The notes under the pieces: model-generated
Told to the model about the DNA's origin: nothing
Database searches by the model: none
What the model saw: only the letters and a program-made list of their open reading frames with translations
Assembly (NCBI RefSeq): GCF_003100395.1
Contig: NZ_CP029210.1
Span: 2,232,001-2,296,000, forward strand
Length of the DNA stretch: 64,000 nucleotides
Reading direction: 5' to 3'
Source of the DNA: Aquabacterium olei
Lineage (GTDB): Bacteria > Pseudomonadota > Gammaproteobacteria > Burkholderiales > Burkholderiaceae_C
Shown here: positions 27,802 to 36,757 of the stretch, one piece after another
Layout of the letters: each line of letters begins with the position of its first letter
How positions within the stretch are numbered: the first letter of the stretch is position 1
Position numbers and translations under genes: made by a program

Positions 27802-30800
27802 CTAGCGCGGGACCGTGCCGGTTTTTGCCACGGTGCCGGGGTCTCGCACCCTGAACCAGGCTGCATACATCGCCGGCAGTGCGAGCAGGGTCAGCGCGGT
27901 GGCCACGATGAGCCCGCCCATGATGGCCACGGCCATCGGCCCCCAGAACGCGCTGCGGCTCAGCGGGATCATGGCGAGCACGGCCGCGGCCGCCGTCAGC
28001 ACGATCGGGCGGAAGCGCCGCACGGCCGCGCCCACGATGGCGTCCCAGGCGGGCACGCCGCAGGCACGGTCCTGCTCGATCTGGTCGATCAGGATCACCG
28101 AGTTGCGCATGATCATGCCCATCAGGGCGATGACGCCAAGCAGGGCCACAAAGCCGAACGGGCGGTTCAGGACGAGCAGGGCCCCGGCCACACCGGCAAT
28201 GCCCATCGGCCCGGTCAGGAAGACCAGCAGCGCACGCGAGAAGCTCTGCAGCTGCAGCATCAGCAGCGTGAAGATGATGAACAGCATCACCGGCACGTGG
28301 GCCAGGATGGAGCCCTGCCCCTTGCTGCTTTCTTCCGCCGTACCAGCCAGCTGGACGGTGTAGCCCGGCGGCATGCGGGTCTGCAGATCCGTCATCTTCG
28401 GCCACAGGGCCTGGCTGACGGTCGGCCCCTGGATGCCTTCGCGCACATCCCCCTGCACGGTGATGGCAAAGCGCCGGCCCTCGCGCCACAGCACGCCCGG
28501 CTCCCACACCAGGTGGGGTTTTGCAACCTGCAGCAGCGGCACCATGCGGCCTGTGGCGGTGGCGACGTAGGCGTTGTCGAGCGCCTCGAGCGTCAGGCGT
28601 TCGGACTGTGGCGAGCGCACGTCGATGTCGATCAGACGGTCGCCCTCGCGGTACTGCCCGACGGTCACGCCCAGGGTCTGAAGGCGACTGGCCTGCGCAA
28701 TGGCCTGGGTGGTGACGCCCAGGGCGCGTGCCTTGTCCTGGTCGACTTCCAGGCGCATGGCCTTGATGGATTCGTTCCAGTTGTCGTTGACACCCAGCAT
28801 GTCAGGGTGGCCACGCATCAGGGTCTTCGCTTCCTCGGCCAGGCGGCGGAGTGTGACGACGTCGTCCCCGACGATGCGGAACTGCACCGGATACGGCACC
28901 GGCGGGCCGTTGGGGAGGAGCTTGACGCGTCCGCGAACCTCGGGGAACTCCTCGGCCAGCAGGCGGGGCAGGTCCCGGCGCAGGCGTTCGCGCGCCGCCA
29001 TGTCGACTGGCAGCACAACGGCCTGGCTGACGTTGCTCTGCGGAAAGATCTGGTCCATCGGCAGGTAGAAGCGCGGCAGGCCAGAGCCGATCCAGGTGCT
29101 CACGGACTGCACACCCGGCTCCTTCATCATCCGCGCCTCGAAGCGGCGGGCGATGGCTTCGGTGGACTCGATGCTGCTGCCTTCCGGCTGCCAGATGTCG
29201 ACCAGGATCTCCGGGCGGCTGGAATCCGGGAAGAACTGCTGCTGCACCTTGCCCATGCCGACGAAACCGAGCGCCAGGGCGAGCAGTGTCAGGGCGATCG
29301 TGATCCAGCGGTGCCGCACGCAGGCGTTCACCAGGGCGCGGAAGCGCACGTAGAACGGCCCGGCATACAGGTCGGCGCTGCCCTCCTCTGCCCGCGACAC
29401 CTTGGGACGGGTGCGCAGCAGCCACTGCCCAAGGTAGGGCACGAAGTAGACGGACACCACCCAGGAGATGAGCAGGGCCGCCGCCGTGACGGCGAAGATG
29501 GCGAAGGTGTACTCGCCCACCGACGAGTTCGCCATGCCGATGGGCAGGAAGCCGGCTGCGGTGATCAGCGTGCCGGTCAGCATCGGCATGGCGGTGATGT
29601 CGTAGGCCGCGGTGGCCGCCGTCAGCTTGTCATAGCCCTCTTCGAGCTTGTGCACCATCATCTCGACGGCAATGATGGCGTCGTCGACCAGCAGGCCGAG
29701 CGCGATGATGAGCGCGCCCAGCGAGATCTTGTGCAGGCCGACGCCCCAGTAGAACATCACGAGGAAGGTGACCGCGAGCACCAGCGGGATGGTGATGGCC
29801 ACCACCAGGCCGGGCCACACATCGAGCCGGAGTGGCTTCGTGTGCAGGCCCAGGCTGACGAAGCTCACGGCCAGCACCACGACGACGGCCTCGATCAGCA
29901 CCTTGACGAACTCGCCCACCGAGGTCGACACGGCCTGGGGCTGGTTCTGGATCTGCGTCATCTCGATGCCGACGGGCAGTTCGGTCTGAATGCGCGCCGT
30001 GGCGACCGTCAGGTTCTTGCCCAGCGCGATGATGTCGCCGCCCTTGGCCATGGACACACCGAGCGCGATGACGCTCTTGCCCTGATGGCGCACCCGGGTC
30101 GACGGGGGGCTCTCATAGCCGCGGCGGACGGTGGCGATGTCGCCCAGCTTGAGCGAGCGCGCACGGCCCGTGGTCGGATCGATCACACGGATCGGCATGA
30201 CCCTCAGGTCGTCGACCGAGCGGAAGGCCCCGTTGACCCGCATCTGGATGTTGGCGGCCTCGCCGGCGTAGAAGCCCGCGCCCTCCACGCCGTTCTGCGC
30301 GTTGAGCTGAGCCAGCAGCTCCTGCATGTTGATGCGCATCTCGGCCAGACGCCGCTGCGGCACCTCGATGAAGACCTTCTCGGCCTGCACGCCGAACAGT
30401 TCGACTTTGGCCACGCCGGGCACGCGCAGCAGTTGCGAACGGGTCTGGTCGGCGAACTGGCGCAGTTCCTCTTCGGTGAAACCGTCGGCCGACAGGGCGT
30501 AGATCGAGCCGTAGACGTCCCCGAACTCGTCGTTGAAGAAGGGGCCCAGCACGCCGGGCGGCAGTGTGTGCCGCATGTCGCCGATCTTCTTGCGGACCTG
30601 GTACCAGAGGTTGGGAATCTCCTTGGGCGGCGAGGAGTCCTTCACCTGCATCAGCGTGAAGGACTCGCCGGGCTTGGTGTAGGACTGGATCTTGTCCGCG
30701 TAGGGCACCTCCTGCAGGGTGCGCTCGATCTTGTCGGTGACCTGCTGGGCGACTTCCTGTGCGGTGGCGCCCGGCCAGTAGGCCCGCACCACCATCACGC

Positions 30801-30969
30801 GAAAGGCAAAGGGCGGGTCTTCGTCCTGACCAAGCTGGAAGTACGACACCAGGCCCAGCACCATCAGCACGACCATGAGGTAGCGCGTGAGCGCGGGGTG
30901 CTCGAGCGCCCAGCGGGAAATATTGAAACGCTGGCGCGACGCGCCGGGATCGCGGGGGGGAATGCTCAC
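27802..30969 (-). CDS. RND-family efflux transporter, inner-membrane permease
   Basis: A 1,055-residue AcrB-like permease. The first membrane span is near residues 25-45 (TRYLMVVLMVLGLVSYF). Porter loops include QQVTDKIERTLQEVPY and the FGDVYGSIYALSADG segment. TM4 has the proton-relay Asp pair in LGLLVDDAIIAVEM, and the second half repeats the architecture, ending with RFRPIVLTAAAAVLAMIPL. It is powered by the proton gradient and extrudes small molecules with the adaptor encoded just upstream. The GTG at 30969 was chosen because GGAGG lies 6 nt before it; the start falls 17 bp after the adaptor's stop. No outer-membrane factor gene is adjacent, so it probably shares a TolC-type channel. Substrates cannot be read from sequence. 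Confidence 0.95.
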   Translation of the reverse strand: MSIPPRDPGASRQRFNISRWALEHPALTRYLMVVLMVLGLVSYFQLGQDEDPPFAFRVMVVRAYWPGATAQEVAQQVTDKIERTLQEVPYADKIQSYTKPGESFTLMQVKDSSPPKEIPNLWYQVRKKIGDMRHTLPPGVLGPFFNDEFGDVYGSIYALSADGFTEEELRQFADQTRSQLLRVPGVAKVELFGVQAEKVFIEVPQRRLAEMRINMQELLAQLNAQNGVEGAGFYAGEAANIQMRVNGAFRSVDDLRVMPIRVIDPTTGRARSLKLGDIATVRRGYESPPSTRVRHQGKSVIALGVSMAKGGDIIALGKNLTVATARIQTELPVGIEMTQIQNQPQAVSTSVGEFVKVLIEAVVVVLAVSFVSLGLHTKPLRLDVWPGLVVAITIPLVLAVTFLVMFYWGVGLHKISLGALIIALGLLVDDAIIAVEMMVHKLEEGYDKLTAATAAYDITAMPMLTGTLITAAGFLPIGMANSSVGEYTFAIFAVTAAALLISWVVSVYFVPYLGQWLLRTRPKVSRAEEGSADLYAGPFYVRFRALVNACVRHRWITIALTLLALALGFVGMGKVQQQFFPDSSRPEILVDIWQPEGSSIESTEAIARRFEARMMKEPGVQSVSTWIGSGLPRFYLPMDQIFPQSNVSQAVVLPVDMAARERLRRDLPRLLAEEFPEVRGRVKLLPNGPPVPYPVQFRIVGDDVVTLRRLAEEAKTLMRGHPDMLGVNDNWNESIKAMRLEVDQDKARALGVTTQAIAQASRLQTLGVTVGQYREGDRLIDIDVRSPQSERLTLEALDNAYVATATGRMVPLLQVAKPHLVWEPGVLWREGRRFAITVQGDVREGIQGPTVSQALWPKMTDLQTRMPPGYTVQLAGTAEESSKGQGSILAHVPVMLFIIFTLLMLQLQSFSRALLVFLTGPMGIAGVAGALLVLNRPFGFVALLGVIALMGMIMRNSVILIDQIEQDRACGVPAWDAIVGAAVRRFRPIVLTAAAAVLAMIPLSRSAFWGPMAVAIMGGLIVATALTLLALPAMYAAWFRVRDPGTVAKTGTVPR

Positions 30970-30985
30970 CACAGGCCTCCGGCGA

Positions 30986-32149
30986 TCACGAGCGGGAAGC
31001 GGCCGGGGCCGCGGACGATGCCGCCGGCTGCGACACACCGATGCGGCCCTCGTAGCGGCGCACTTTCTGGCCCGGGCTCAGCACATGGGCGCCAGCCGTC
31101 ACCAGTTCCTGCCCGGGCGTCACACCGCGAGAGATCAGCACCATGTTGCCGACGACATCGGCGGTCACCACGGGCACCGGCTTGACGGTCATGCTGTTGC
31201 CGTCCAGCACCCAGACCACCGACTTGCCTTCACGCTCGGCCACGGCCTGCAAGGGCACACGCACGCCTTCCTGGGCGCGCACCGAGGCCATCAGGCGCAC
31301 GGTGGCCGTCTGCCCCAGCTCGAAGCCGCGGGCACTGGCCACATCGGCCTTGACCAGGTAGGTGCGGGTCAGGGTGTCTGCTGCAGCGGCCACTTCGCGC
31401 ACGGTGGCCGGCACCCACTCGCTGGTCCCCCAGCGCCGCACCTGCACGCCGCCCGCGCGTCCATGGAGGCCGCGCAGCGTCGGGCCCATGTCCTCTGGCA
31501 CATGGAAGAGCACATCGCGGGGGCCGTCATGCGCCAGCGTCAGCACGGGCAGGCCAGGGCTCACCACCTGGCCCGGCTCAAGCTCCACACCGGTGATCAC
31601 GCCCGGGGCATCGGCCACCAGGGTGGCGTAACCCGCCTGATTGCCTTGCACGCCAGCCTGGGCGCGCGCCTGGCGCAGGCTGGCCTCCGCGGCCGTGGCC
31701 ATGGCCTGGTAGCGATCGAGCTGCGCCTGGCTGATGAAACCCTGCGCCTTCAGGTCGGTGAAGCGTCGCAAGTCGGCCGTGGCCTGAGTGGCCTGCGCTT
31801 CGGCAGCCGCCACACCCGCCCGGGCGGCATCCTGACTCAGGCGCAGGTCCTGCGCGTCGAGCTGCGCCAAGGGCTGCCCCTTGCGCACGGTCTGGCCAGA
31901 ATCCACCATGCGACGCACCACCTTGCCGCCGACCTGGAAGCCCAGGCGCGACTCGGTGCGCGCGCGCACCTCGCCGGCAAACTCGCGTTCGAGCTGCCCA
32001 CCGGTCTCTGCCACCACCAGCGTGCGGACCGATCGCACCGGGGCGGGGCTCTCAGCCGGCTTGCCACAGGCAGCCAACAACGCCGACACGGCAAGGACAA
32101 AGGGCAGGCGCAGCGAACGGCGCGGCCGGGAACGGCGAGAAGAGCTCAT
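30986..32149 (-). CDS. RND efflux periplasmic adaptor lipoprotein
   Basis: A 387-residue membrane-fusion protein. The N-terminal signal ends in a lipobox (VSALLAACGK; Cys near 29), so it is anchored to the inner membrane through lipid. Lipoyl halves (VGGKVVRRMVDSGQTVRKG and LVADAPGVITGVELEPGQVV) flank an alpha-helical hairpin (about 100-160), followed by beta-barrel and membrane-proximal regions. The start was set at 32149 (MSSSRRSRPRR); the longer frame upstream crosses the palindromic operator candidate and is unlikely to be coding. It forms an operon with the RND permease. Confidence 0.93.
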   Translation of the reverse strand: MSSSRRSRPRRSLRLPFVLAVSALLAACGKPAESPAPVRSVRTLVVAETGGQLEREFAGEVRARTESRLGFQVGGKVVRRMVDSGQTVRKGQPLAQLDAQDLRLSQDAARAGVAAAEAQATQATADLRRFTDLKAQGFISQAQLDRYQAMATAAEASLRQARAQAGVQGNQAGYATLVADAPGVITGVELEPGQVVSPGLPVLTLAHDGPRDVLFHVPEDMGPTLRGLHGRAGGVQVRRWGTSEWVPATVREVAAAADTLTRTYLVKADVASARGFELGQTATVRLMASVRAQEGVRVPLQAVAEREGKSVVWVLDGNSMTVKPVPVVTADVVGNMVLISRGVTPGQELVTAGAHVLSPGQKVRRYEGRIGVSQPAASSAAPAASRS

Positions 32150-32250
32150 GTGCTTGGCGTTGTGGTTATGGCGAGCGCGGTGGCGGGGCCGCGACGCTGC
32201 TTCGGGAAACAGCCGGGCCAGTGCGATGCGCAACCGCACCCCTGTCAATA

Positions 32251-32268
32251 ACTGACCCGCGAGTCAGT
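32251..32268. promoter_or_regulatory. Palindromic operator candidate upstream of the RND operon
   Basis: A perfect 6-bp inverted repeat, ACTGAC-CCGCGA-GTCAGT, lies 102 bp upstream of the adaptor start and 72 bp before the divergent synthase-like gene. This arrangement is typical of TetR-family operators for RND pumps. No tetR-like gene is present in the window, so a distant regulator is implied. Confidence 0.6.
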
Positions 32269-32340
32269 AATGTTGGCAAGGAAACAGGGCACTGTCAATC
32301 AAGCCTTTGGCGACAATACGCGACCCTGTGCCCCCGATCC

Positions 32341-33204
32341 ATGCCTTCCATCGCGCCCTCCTCCCCCTTTCCCCGCCCGGGCAGCAGCCTGGCGGCCACC
32401 CTCGCGCTCGTTCCGGTCCGCCGCCGCCCTGCCTCGGCCATATGGCTGAACTGGTGGCACGAAGTCAGCGCAATCCCTTATGCGGTCAGCGATCCGGGTG
32501 TCGCCGAAACCAAGCTTCGCTGGTGGCAACAGCAAGTCCACGGGGCCGCGCAACACGGCCAGGCCGAACACCCGCTGCTGAAAGCGTGGCTGGCCCTGCC
32601 CCTTGAAGACCGGGGCCTGCAGGACTGGTCCCTCTGGCTGGGACAGATTGATGCGCTGCTCGGGCTGCTGCAACAGACGCGGTGGCTCGATCAGGCGACG
32701 ATGTTGCGACACATCGACGGCAGCACCGGCCGGGCGTGTGAAGGCGCGGCGCTGGTACTCGGCGCATCAGACACCGACGCGACACGGGCGGCAGGCCGGC
32801 AGATCGGGCGCGGCTTGCGGCTGACCCATCAACTGGCTCGCCTCGGGCAGGACGCCCGCGCCGGCTGGGTGCACGTGCCGATCGACACCTTGCAGGCCCA
32901 CGCCGTGCGGGCACACGAGCTGACCAAGCCCGGCGCACAGCCCCCTGCAGGCTGGTCCGGGTTGCTGGCGGCCCTGCATGCCCAGGCGGCTGACGCGCTG
33001 CAGCAGGGGCTCGCCCTGGTGCGGGCGCTACCGGCCGCCGACCGCCGGGCACTGCGTCCGCTGGTGGCGCTGGCCCGCATGCATCTGGCACTGATCGACG
33101 AAGTGCGCACACATGGCGATCGGGTGTTGCACGAACGCATCATGCTGACGCCGCTGCGCAAGAGCTGGATCGCCCTGCGCGCCGGCTGGGGCTGGCTGAG
33201 CTGA
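32341..33204 (+). CDS. Squalene/phytoene synthase family protein, probably non-catalytic
   Basis: A 287-residue protein recognisable from VAETKLRWWQQQV, GRGLRLTHQLARLGQDARAG, WVHVPIDTL and the C-terminal ALIDEVRTHG. The trans-isoprenyl synthase active site normally has two Asp-rich clusters. The first (DDxxD) is absent, and the second is reduced from DVxED to RLGQDA, so prenyl-diphosphate coupling is doubtful. The pattern resembles NDUFAF6-like or other degenerate family members. The start ATG at 32341 was chosen over upstream starts because homology begins just after it. It is divergent from the RND operon and apparently monocistronic. Its role is unknown. Confidence 0.72.
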   Translation: MPSIAPSSPFPRPGSSLAATLALVPVRRRPASAIWLNWWHEVSAIPYAVSDPGVAETKLRWWQQQVHGAAQHGQAEHPLLKAWLALPLEDRGLQDWSLWLGQIDALLGLLQQTRWLDQATMLRHIDGSTGRACEGAALVLGASDTDATRAAGRQIGRGLRLTHQLARLGQDARAGWVHVPIDTLQAHAVRAHELTKPGAQPPAGWSGLLAALHAQAADALQQGLALVRALPAADRRALRPLVALARMHLALIDEVRTHGDRVLHERIMLTPLRKSWIALRAGWGWLS

Positions 33205-33221
33205 GTCAGCCAGCCAACCGC

Positions 33222-34391
33222 TCACGGCTCATCGCGCGAGAACGGCGCGGCCAACGGCTCGCCCACAAACAGCCCCTGCTGCGGCCACGCCACACTCTTC
33301 CAGTAAGCCTCGATGGCGGTGGCGCCCTGTGCGTAGAACAACACCAGGGCCTGGGGGTTCGGGAACTTCTGGAGGTGCGCGCATGGCTCGCTCGTGGTGC
33401 CGTAGCTGGCCGTCACGCCGGCGTCGATCCACGACAGCACGGTCATCTGACCGTGCGGACGGTCCAGTACGCCACCGAACGAGGTCAGGTGATCACCCAG
33501 CGCGCCGGGCAGGAAATCGACGGTGTCGAGCCAGTCGACATGCGTGCGGCCCGTGAGGTACACCAGCACGCGCTCGGCATGGCGCAAGGCATCCGTCTTG
33601 TCGAGGAAGACCTCGACGCCCGCCTGCGGCAACTTGCCCGCCGGCGGAAACAGCAACTGCCGCTGGCTGCGGATGGCGTCAGAGGTCGTCACGAAGTGAA
33701 CGTGGGCTGTCGGGCCCCCTTTGAGGCCGAGCGTGTTGTCGGCCTTCACGCCGCGGTCGATCAGGGCTTTTGCACCTTTGACGTCGCGTGACGCGAGCAG
33801 CATGCTCAGGCGCACCCGGTAGTCGGTGTAGGGCCGGGTGGTGTCGGAGCCGAAGTAGAGGCTCGGGCGAGTGGCTGCGCAGGTCTGGCTGCACAGCTTG
33901 GCGTCGTACCCCAGGGCCAGGGCACCGGGCAGCGAGTTGCAGCCCACCGCATACGGCAAGCGCCAGGCGAGCGCCAGCGCCTGGGTCTGCTCGCCAAAGA
34001 AGGCATCGACCTGCTGACGGAAGGCGTCGAACTCCGCCACCGTCAGCTCACCGCGCACGGGGAGCCGCACCCGCAGGATCTGATCTTCGGGGATCTTCCG
34101 GGCCTTCGCGTAGTACTCCCCCACCTGAACCGAATAAGGGTCGTCCAGGTTGATCACCAGGCCGACTTCGCGGACGGTGAGTCGACCATAGACGCGCGGG
34201 GCCTTGAACCACTGCCGGGCGGGCTGGCTGGCGCGAGAAGCCACAGGTGACGGTGCAGCAGCTGGGCTGGAACGCAAGGCGGCGCTCGCCGCGGCATCCT
34301 GGGCCCGCACGGCGGACGGCGAGGTGGTCAGCACGCACAACGCGGCCAGGGCGGCACACGGCAAGGTGCGCCAGAACGAGGAAAAGTGCAT
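33222..34391 (-). CDS. TIGR03790 family secreted protein of unknown function
   Basis: A 389-residue protein with an N-terminal signal peptide (MHFSSFWRTLPCAALAALCVL, ending near VRAQ). The TIGR03790 pattern follows: GLVINLDDPYSVQVGEYYAK, ARKIPEDQILRVRLP, WRLPYAVGCNSL, VLVYLTGRTHVDWLDTVDFLPGALGDHLTSFGG and GATASYGT-type C-terminal blocks (here DAGVTASYGTTSEPCAHL). No enzymatic activity is established for the family. Residues resembling a peptidase-like fold cannot be assigned with confidence. Its stop lies 18 bp from the convergent synthase-like gene, and it is divergent from the IclR regulator. A longer start at 34418 (GTG) is possible. Confidence 0.8.
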   Translation of the reverse strand: MHFSSFWRTLPCAALAALCVLTTSPSAVRAQDAAASAALRSSPAAAPSPVASRASQPARQWFKAPRVYGRLTVREVGLVINLDDPYSVQVGEYYAKARKIPEDQILRVRLPVRGELTVAEFDAFRQQVDAFFGEQTQALALAWRLPYAVGCNSLPGALALGYDAKLCSQTCAATRPSLYFGSDTTRPYTDYRVRLSMLLASRDVKGAKALIDRGVKADNTLGLKGGPTAHVHFVTTSDAIRSQRQLLFPPAGKLPQAGVEVFLDKTDALRHAERVLVYLTGRTHVDWLDTVDFLPGALGDHLTSFGGVLDRPHGQMTVLSWIDAGVTASYGTTSEPCAHLQKFPNPQALVLFYAQGATAIEAYWKSVAWPQQGLFVGEPLAAPFSRDEP

Positions 34392-34514
34392 GACCAAGAT
34401 GAAATACCGGTTCGTCACGGGGCAGAGGCCGGAAATGCCCTCAAGTGCAGGATTATTTCGCCGATTGAGCAGCCATCCCGTTCACCGAAACGGCCTCCCG
34501 CACAGGAAAACCCC

Positions 34515-35258
34515 ATGAGCGAATCGAGTGCTGCGTCCACGTCCATCCAGGTGCTCAGCAGGATGTTCTCCCTGCTCGACACCCTTGCCCACGAGGGCGA
34601 CTCCGTCTCCTTGAAGTCCATCAGCGAGCAGACGGGCCTGCACCCTTCCACCGCACACCGCATTCTCAATGACCTCGCCGTCGGGGGCATGGTCGAGCGC
34701 TCGGGCCCCGGGGCCTACCGCCTGGGACTGCGCCTGCTGGCACTGGGCAACCAGGTCCGCGCGCGCCTTGACGTCCGGGAACTCGCCGTGCGCCCGATGC
34801 AGGAGTTGCACCGCCAGACCGGGCACACCGTGTCGCTGTTTGTTCGCCAGGATGACGATGCTTTGTGCGTCGAGCGTACGGTGTCGGAGCGCTCGGGCGT
34901 GCAGGTGACGCGCGTGATGGGGCTGCGCGTGCCGCTGGCAAGCCATGCGGCCGGCAAACTGTTGATGCTGCAGGATTCGACCACGGTGCTGCAGGTGCTG
35001 GCTGCGGCCCAGGGCCTGCGGCTGGAGTCGCTGCAGGCGGAGCTTGCCGCCATCCGTCAGCAAGGTCTGGCGCTCGACAGCGACAGCCCGGACCCGTTGC
35101 TGCAACTGGCCGCCGCGCCGGTGTACGACGACCAGGGCCGGGTCTGCGCCGCGCTGGTGCTCAACGCGCCGGTGGCCCGCTTCGGGCAGGATTGGCAGGA
35201 TGCCCTCAAGCACACCGCGGCCCGCATTTCGGCCAGCCTGGGCTGGACCCACCGCTGA
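34515..35258 (+). CDS. IclR-family transcriptional regulator
   Basis: A 247-residue regulator. The N-terminal winged helix-turn-helix (about residues 10-70, VLSRMFSLLDTLAHEG, SLKSISEQTGLHPSTAHRILNDL) precedes an IclR effector domain. That domain shows VRPMQELHRQTGHTVSLFVRQ, MGLRVPLASHAAGKLLM and a conserved GLALDSDSPDP-type C-terminal region. The ligand and regulon are unknown. AGGAAA lies 7 nt before the ATG. It is transcribed away from the TIGR03790 gene, and a bidirectional terminator follows. Confidence 0.93.
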   Translation: MSESSAASTSIQVLSRMFSLLDTLAHEGDSVSLKSISEQTGLHPSTAHRILNDLAVGGMVERSGPGAYRLGLRLLALGNQVRARLDVRELAVRPMQELHRQTGHTVSLFVRQDDDALCVERTVSERSGVQVTRVMGLRVPLASHAAGKLLMLQDSTTVLQVLAAAQGLRLESLQAELAAIRQQGLALDSDSPDPLLQLAAAPVYDDQGRVCAALVLNAPVARFGQDWQDALKHTAARISASLGWTHR

Positions 35259-35283
35259 CGAGACAGGCCGGACCGCCCAGCAA

Positions 35284-35306
35284 AAAGCCTCCCGTCGGGA
35301 GGCTTT
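35284..35306. terminator. Bidirectional terminator between iclR-type gene and the carboxypeptidase gene
   Basis: Stem AAAGCCTCCC, loop GTC, stem GGGAGGCTTT, with A/T runs on both sides, placed between two convergent genes. Confidence 0.85.
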
Positions 35307-35334
35307 CTTGTCTGTGCCCCGCGAGGAAAAAACC

Positions 35335-36648
35335 TCAGGACGTCAGCTTGCCGGGCGCACGGGCCGTGACTTCAGGCGACGGCCCCACCGACGAGGTGGT
35401 GGCACGTTCCAGCCAGCGGCGCACGCGCTCGGCATCCGCCAGACGCGAGTAACGGCCGGCCGAATCCAGGAACACCAGAATCAGCTTGCGACCCGCCATG
35501 CTGGCCTGCATCACCAGACAACGGCCCGCTTCGACGATGTAGCCGGTCTTCTGCAGGCCAATGTCCCAGCTCGGGTTGCGGATCAGCCCGTTGGTGTTGT
35601 GGAACTGCACCGTGCGCGCGCCCACGCGGGCAGCGTACTCGCGCGAGGTGGACAGATCCCGGATCAACGGGTGCTGGTAAGCGGCCTTGGCCAGCGAGGC
35701 CAGATCCTTGGCGCTCGACTGGTTCTGGCTGCTGAGCCCGGTCGGCTCAACGTAGCGGGTGTCGCCCATGCCCAGCAGGCGCGCCTTGGTGTTCATGGCG
35801 CTGACGAAAGCGCGCAGGCCGCCGGGATAGCTGCGACCGAGCGCGTGCGCCGCACGGTTCTCGGAGGCCATCAGCGCCAGGTGCAGCAGCTCGCCACGGG
35901 TCAGCGTGGCGCCCACGGCAAGGCGCGAGCTGCTGTTCTTCTCGGTGTCGATGTCGTCGACCGTGATGGTGACCTGCTCGTCCATCGACAAGCGCGCCTC
36001 GACCGTGACCAGCGCGGTCATCAGCTTGGTGAGCGAGGCGATCGGCAGCACGGCTTCAGAGTTCTTGGCCAGCAGCACCTCGTTGGTGTCCTGGTCCATG
36101 ACGAGCGCGACGCTGGACTTCAGCTCCAGCGGGTCCGGCGTCTGGTGCAGGCCGTACAACTGCCCGAAGGAAGCACCCGACGCGCCGGACGCCGCCGCCA
36201 TGCTGGCGCCCGGGAGCGCACGCGGGACGAGCGACGAAGCGCGGACGGACACAGGCACCACGCGCGCCGGAGCCACGGGCTCGGAACGGGCGACCACGGT
36301 GCGCTGCGGAGCAGACGCTTTGGCGAGCTTGGTGCCGCGGCGTGTGTCTTCGCGGCTGGCGCGCGCGCCCTTGCGGCGCGGCTCAGCCAGAGCCACCTGG
36401 CGCGATGTCGACTTGCCGGCGCGGGCCGTTCTGGTGGCCTTGCCTGCCGGACGGGCGGCCGCCTTGGCCACCTTGCTGGAACGGGACGGGGCATCGGCCT
36501 TGGCGCGCGCAGCCGACTTGGCGCTCACCTTCGTCTTGCTGCCGCGAGCCGTCTTTTCAGCCGCCAGCGCAGACGTCGAGAGACCGATGGCGAAGATCGA
36601 CACCAGCACTGCTGTCAGCCAGTTTTTGTTCCATTTGAAGCAGATCAC
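35335..36648 (-). CDS. D-alanyl-D-alanine carboxypeptidase/endopeptidase family (S11, PbpG/DacA type)
   Basis: A 437-residue peptidoglycan hydrolase with all three penicillin-binding motifs: SLTK near residue 203, SEN near 261 and KTG near 367 (LQKTGYIVEAG). A signal peptide is followed by an unusual stretch of about 80 residues (about 28-110) dominated by Lys, Arg, Ala and Ser, resembling histone H1 or a bacterial H1-like protein. A catalytic domain of normal size follows. The protein probably trims cross-links or pentapeptides in the periplasm. The start is a GTG with AAGGGCGG about 8 nt upstream; the longer N-terminus contains the signal, supporting this choice. Whether the basic region binds murein, teichoic-like polymers or DNA is unknown. 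Confidence 0.88.
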   Translation of the reverse strand: MICFKWNKNWLTAVLVSIFAIGLSTSALAAEKTARGSKTKVSAKSAARAKADAPSRSSKVAKAAARPAGKATRTARAGKSTSRQVALAEPRRKGARASREDTRRGTKLAKASAPQRTVVARSEPVAPARVVPVSVRASSLVPRALPGASMAAASGASGASFGQLYGLHQTPDPLELKSSVALVMDQDTNEVLLAKNSEAVLPIASLTKLMTALVTVEARLSMDEQVTITVDDIDTEKNSSSRLAVGATLTRGELLHLALMASENRAAHALGRSYPGGLRAFVSAMNTKARLLGMGDTRYVEPTGLSSQNQSSAKDLASLAKAAYQHPLIRDLSTSREYAARVGARTVQFHNTNGLIRNPSWDIGLQKTGYIVEAGRCLVMQASMAGRKLILVFLDSAGRYSRLADAERVRRWLERATTSSVGPSPEVTARAPGKLTS

Positions 36649-36757
36649 GGTTACCGCCCTTTCGTCTCCACGAAGTGTAAATAAAAAACGCGCAAGATCA
36701 AAGACTTACGCGCCTTTTATCAAGTGGCCTGGCGAGACAGGCCCTCGTGGAGACCTG

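Noticed and set aside
28297..31185. Plus-strand ORF of about 960 residues opposite the RND permease
   Set aside because: It is His/Gln/Asp-rich antisense translation with no domains; the RND gene explains the region.
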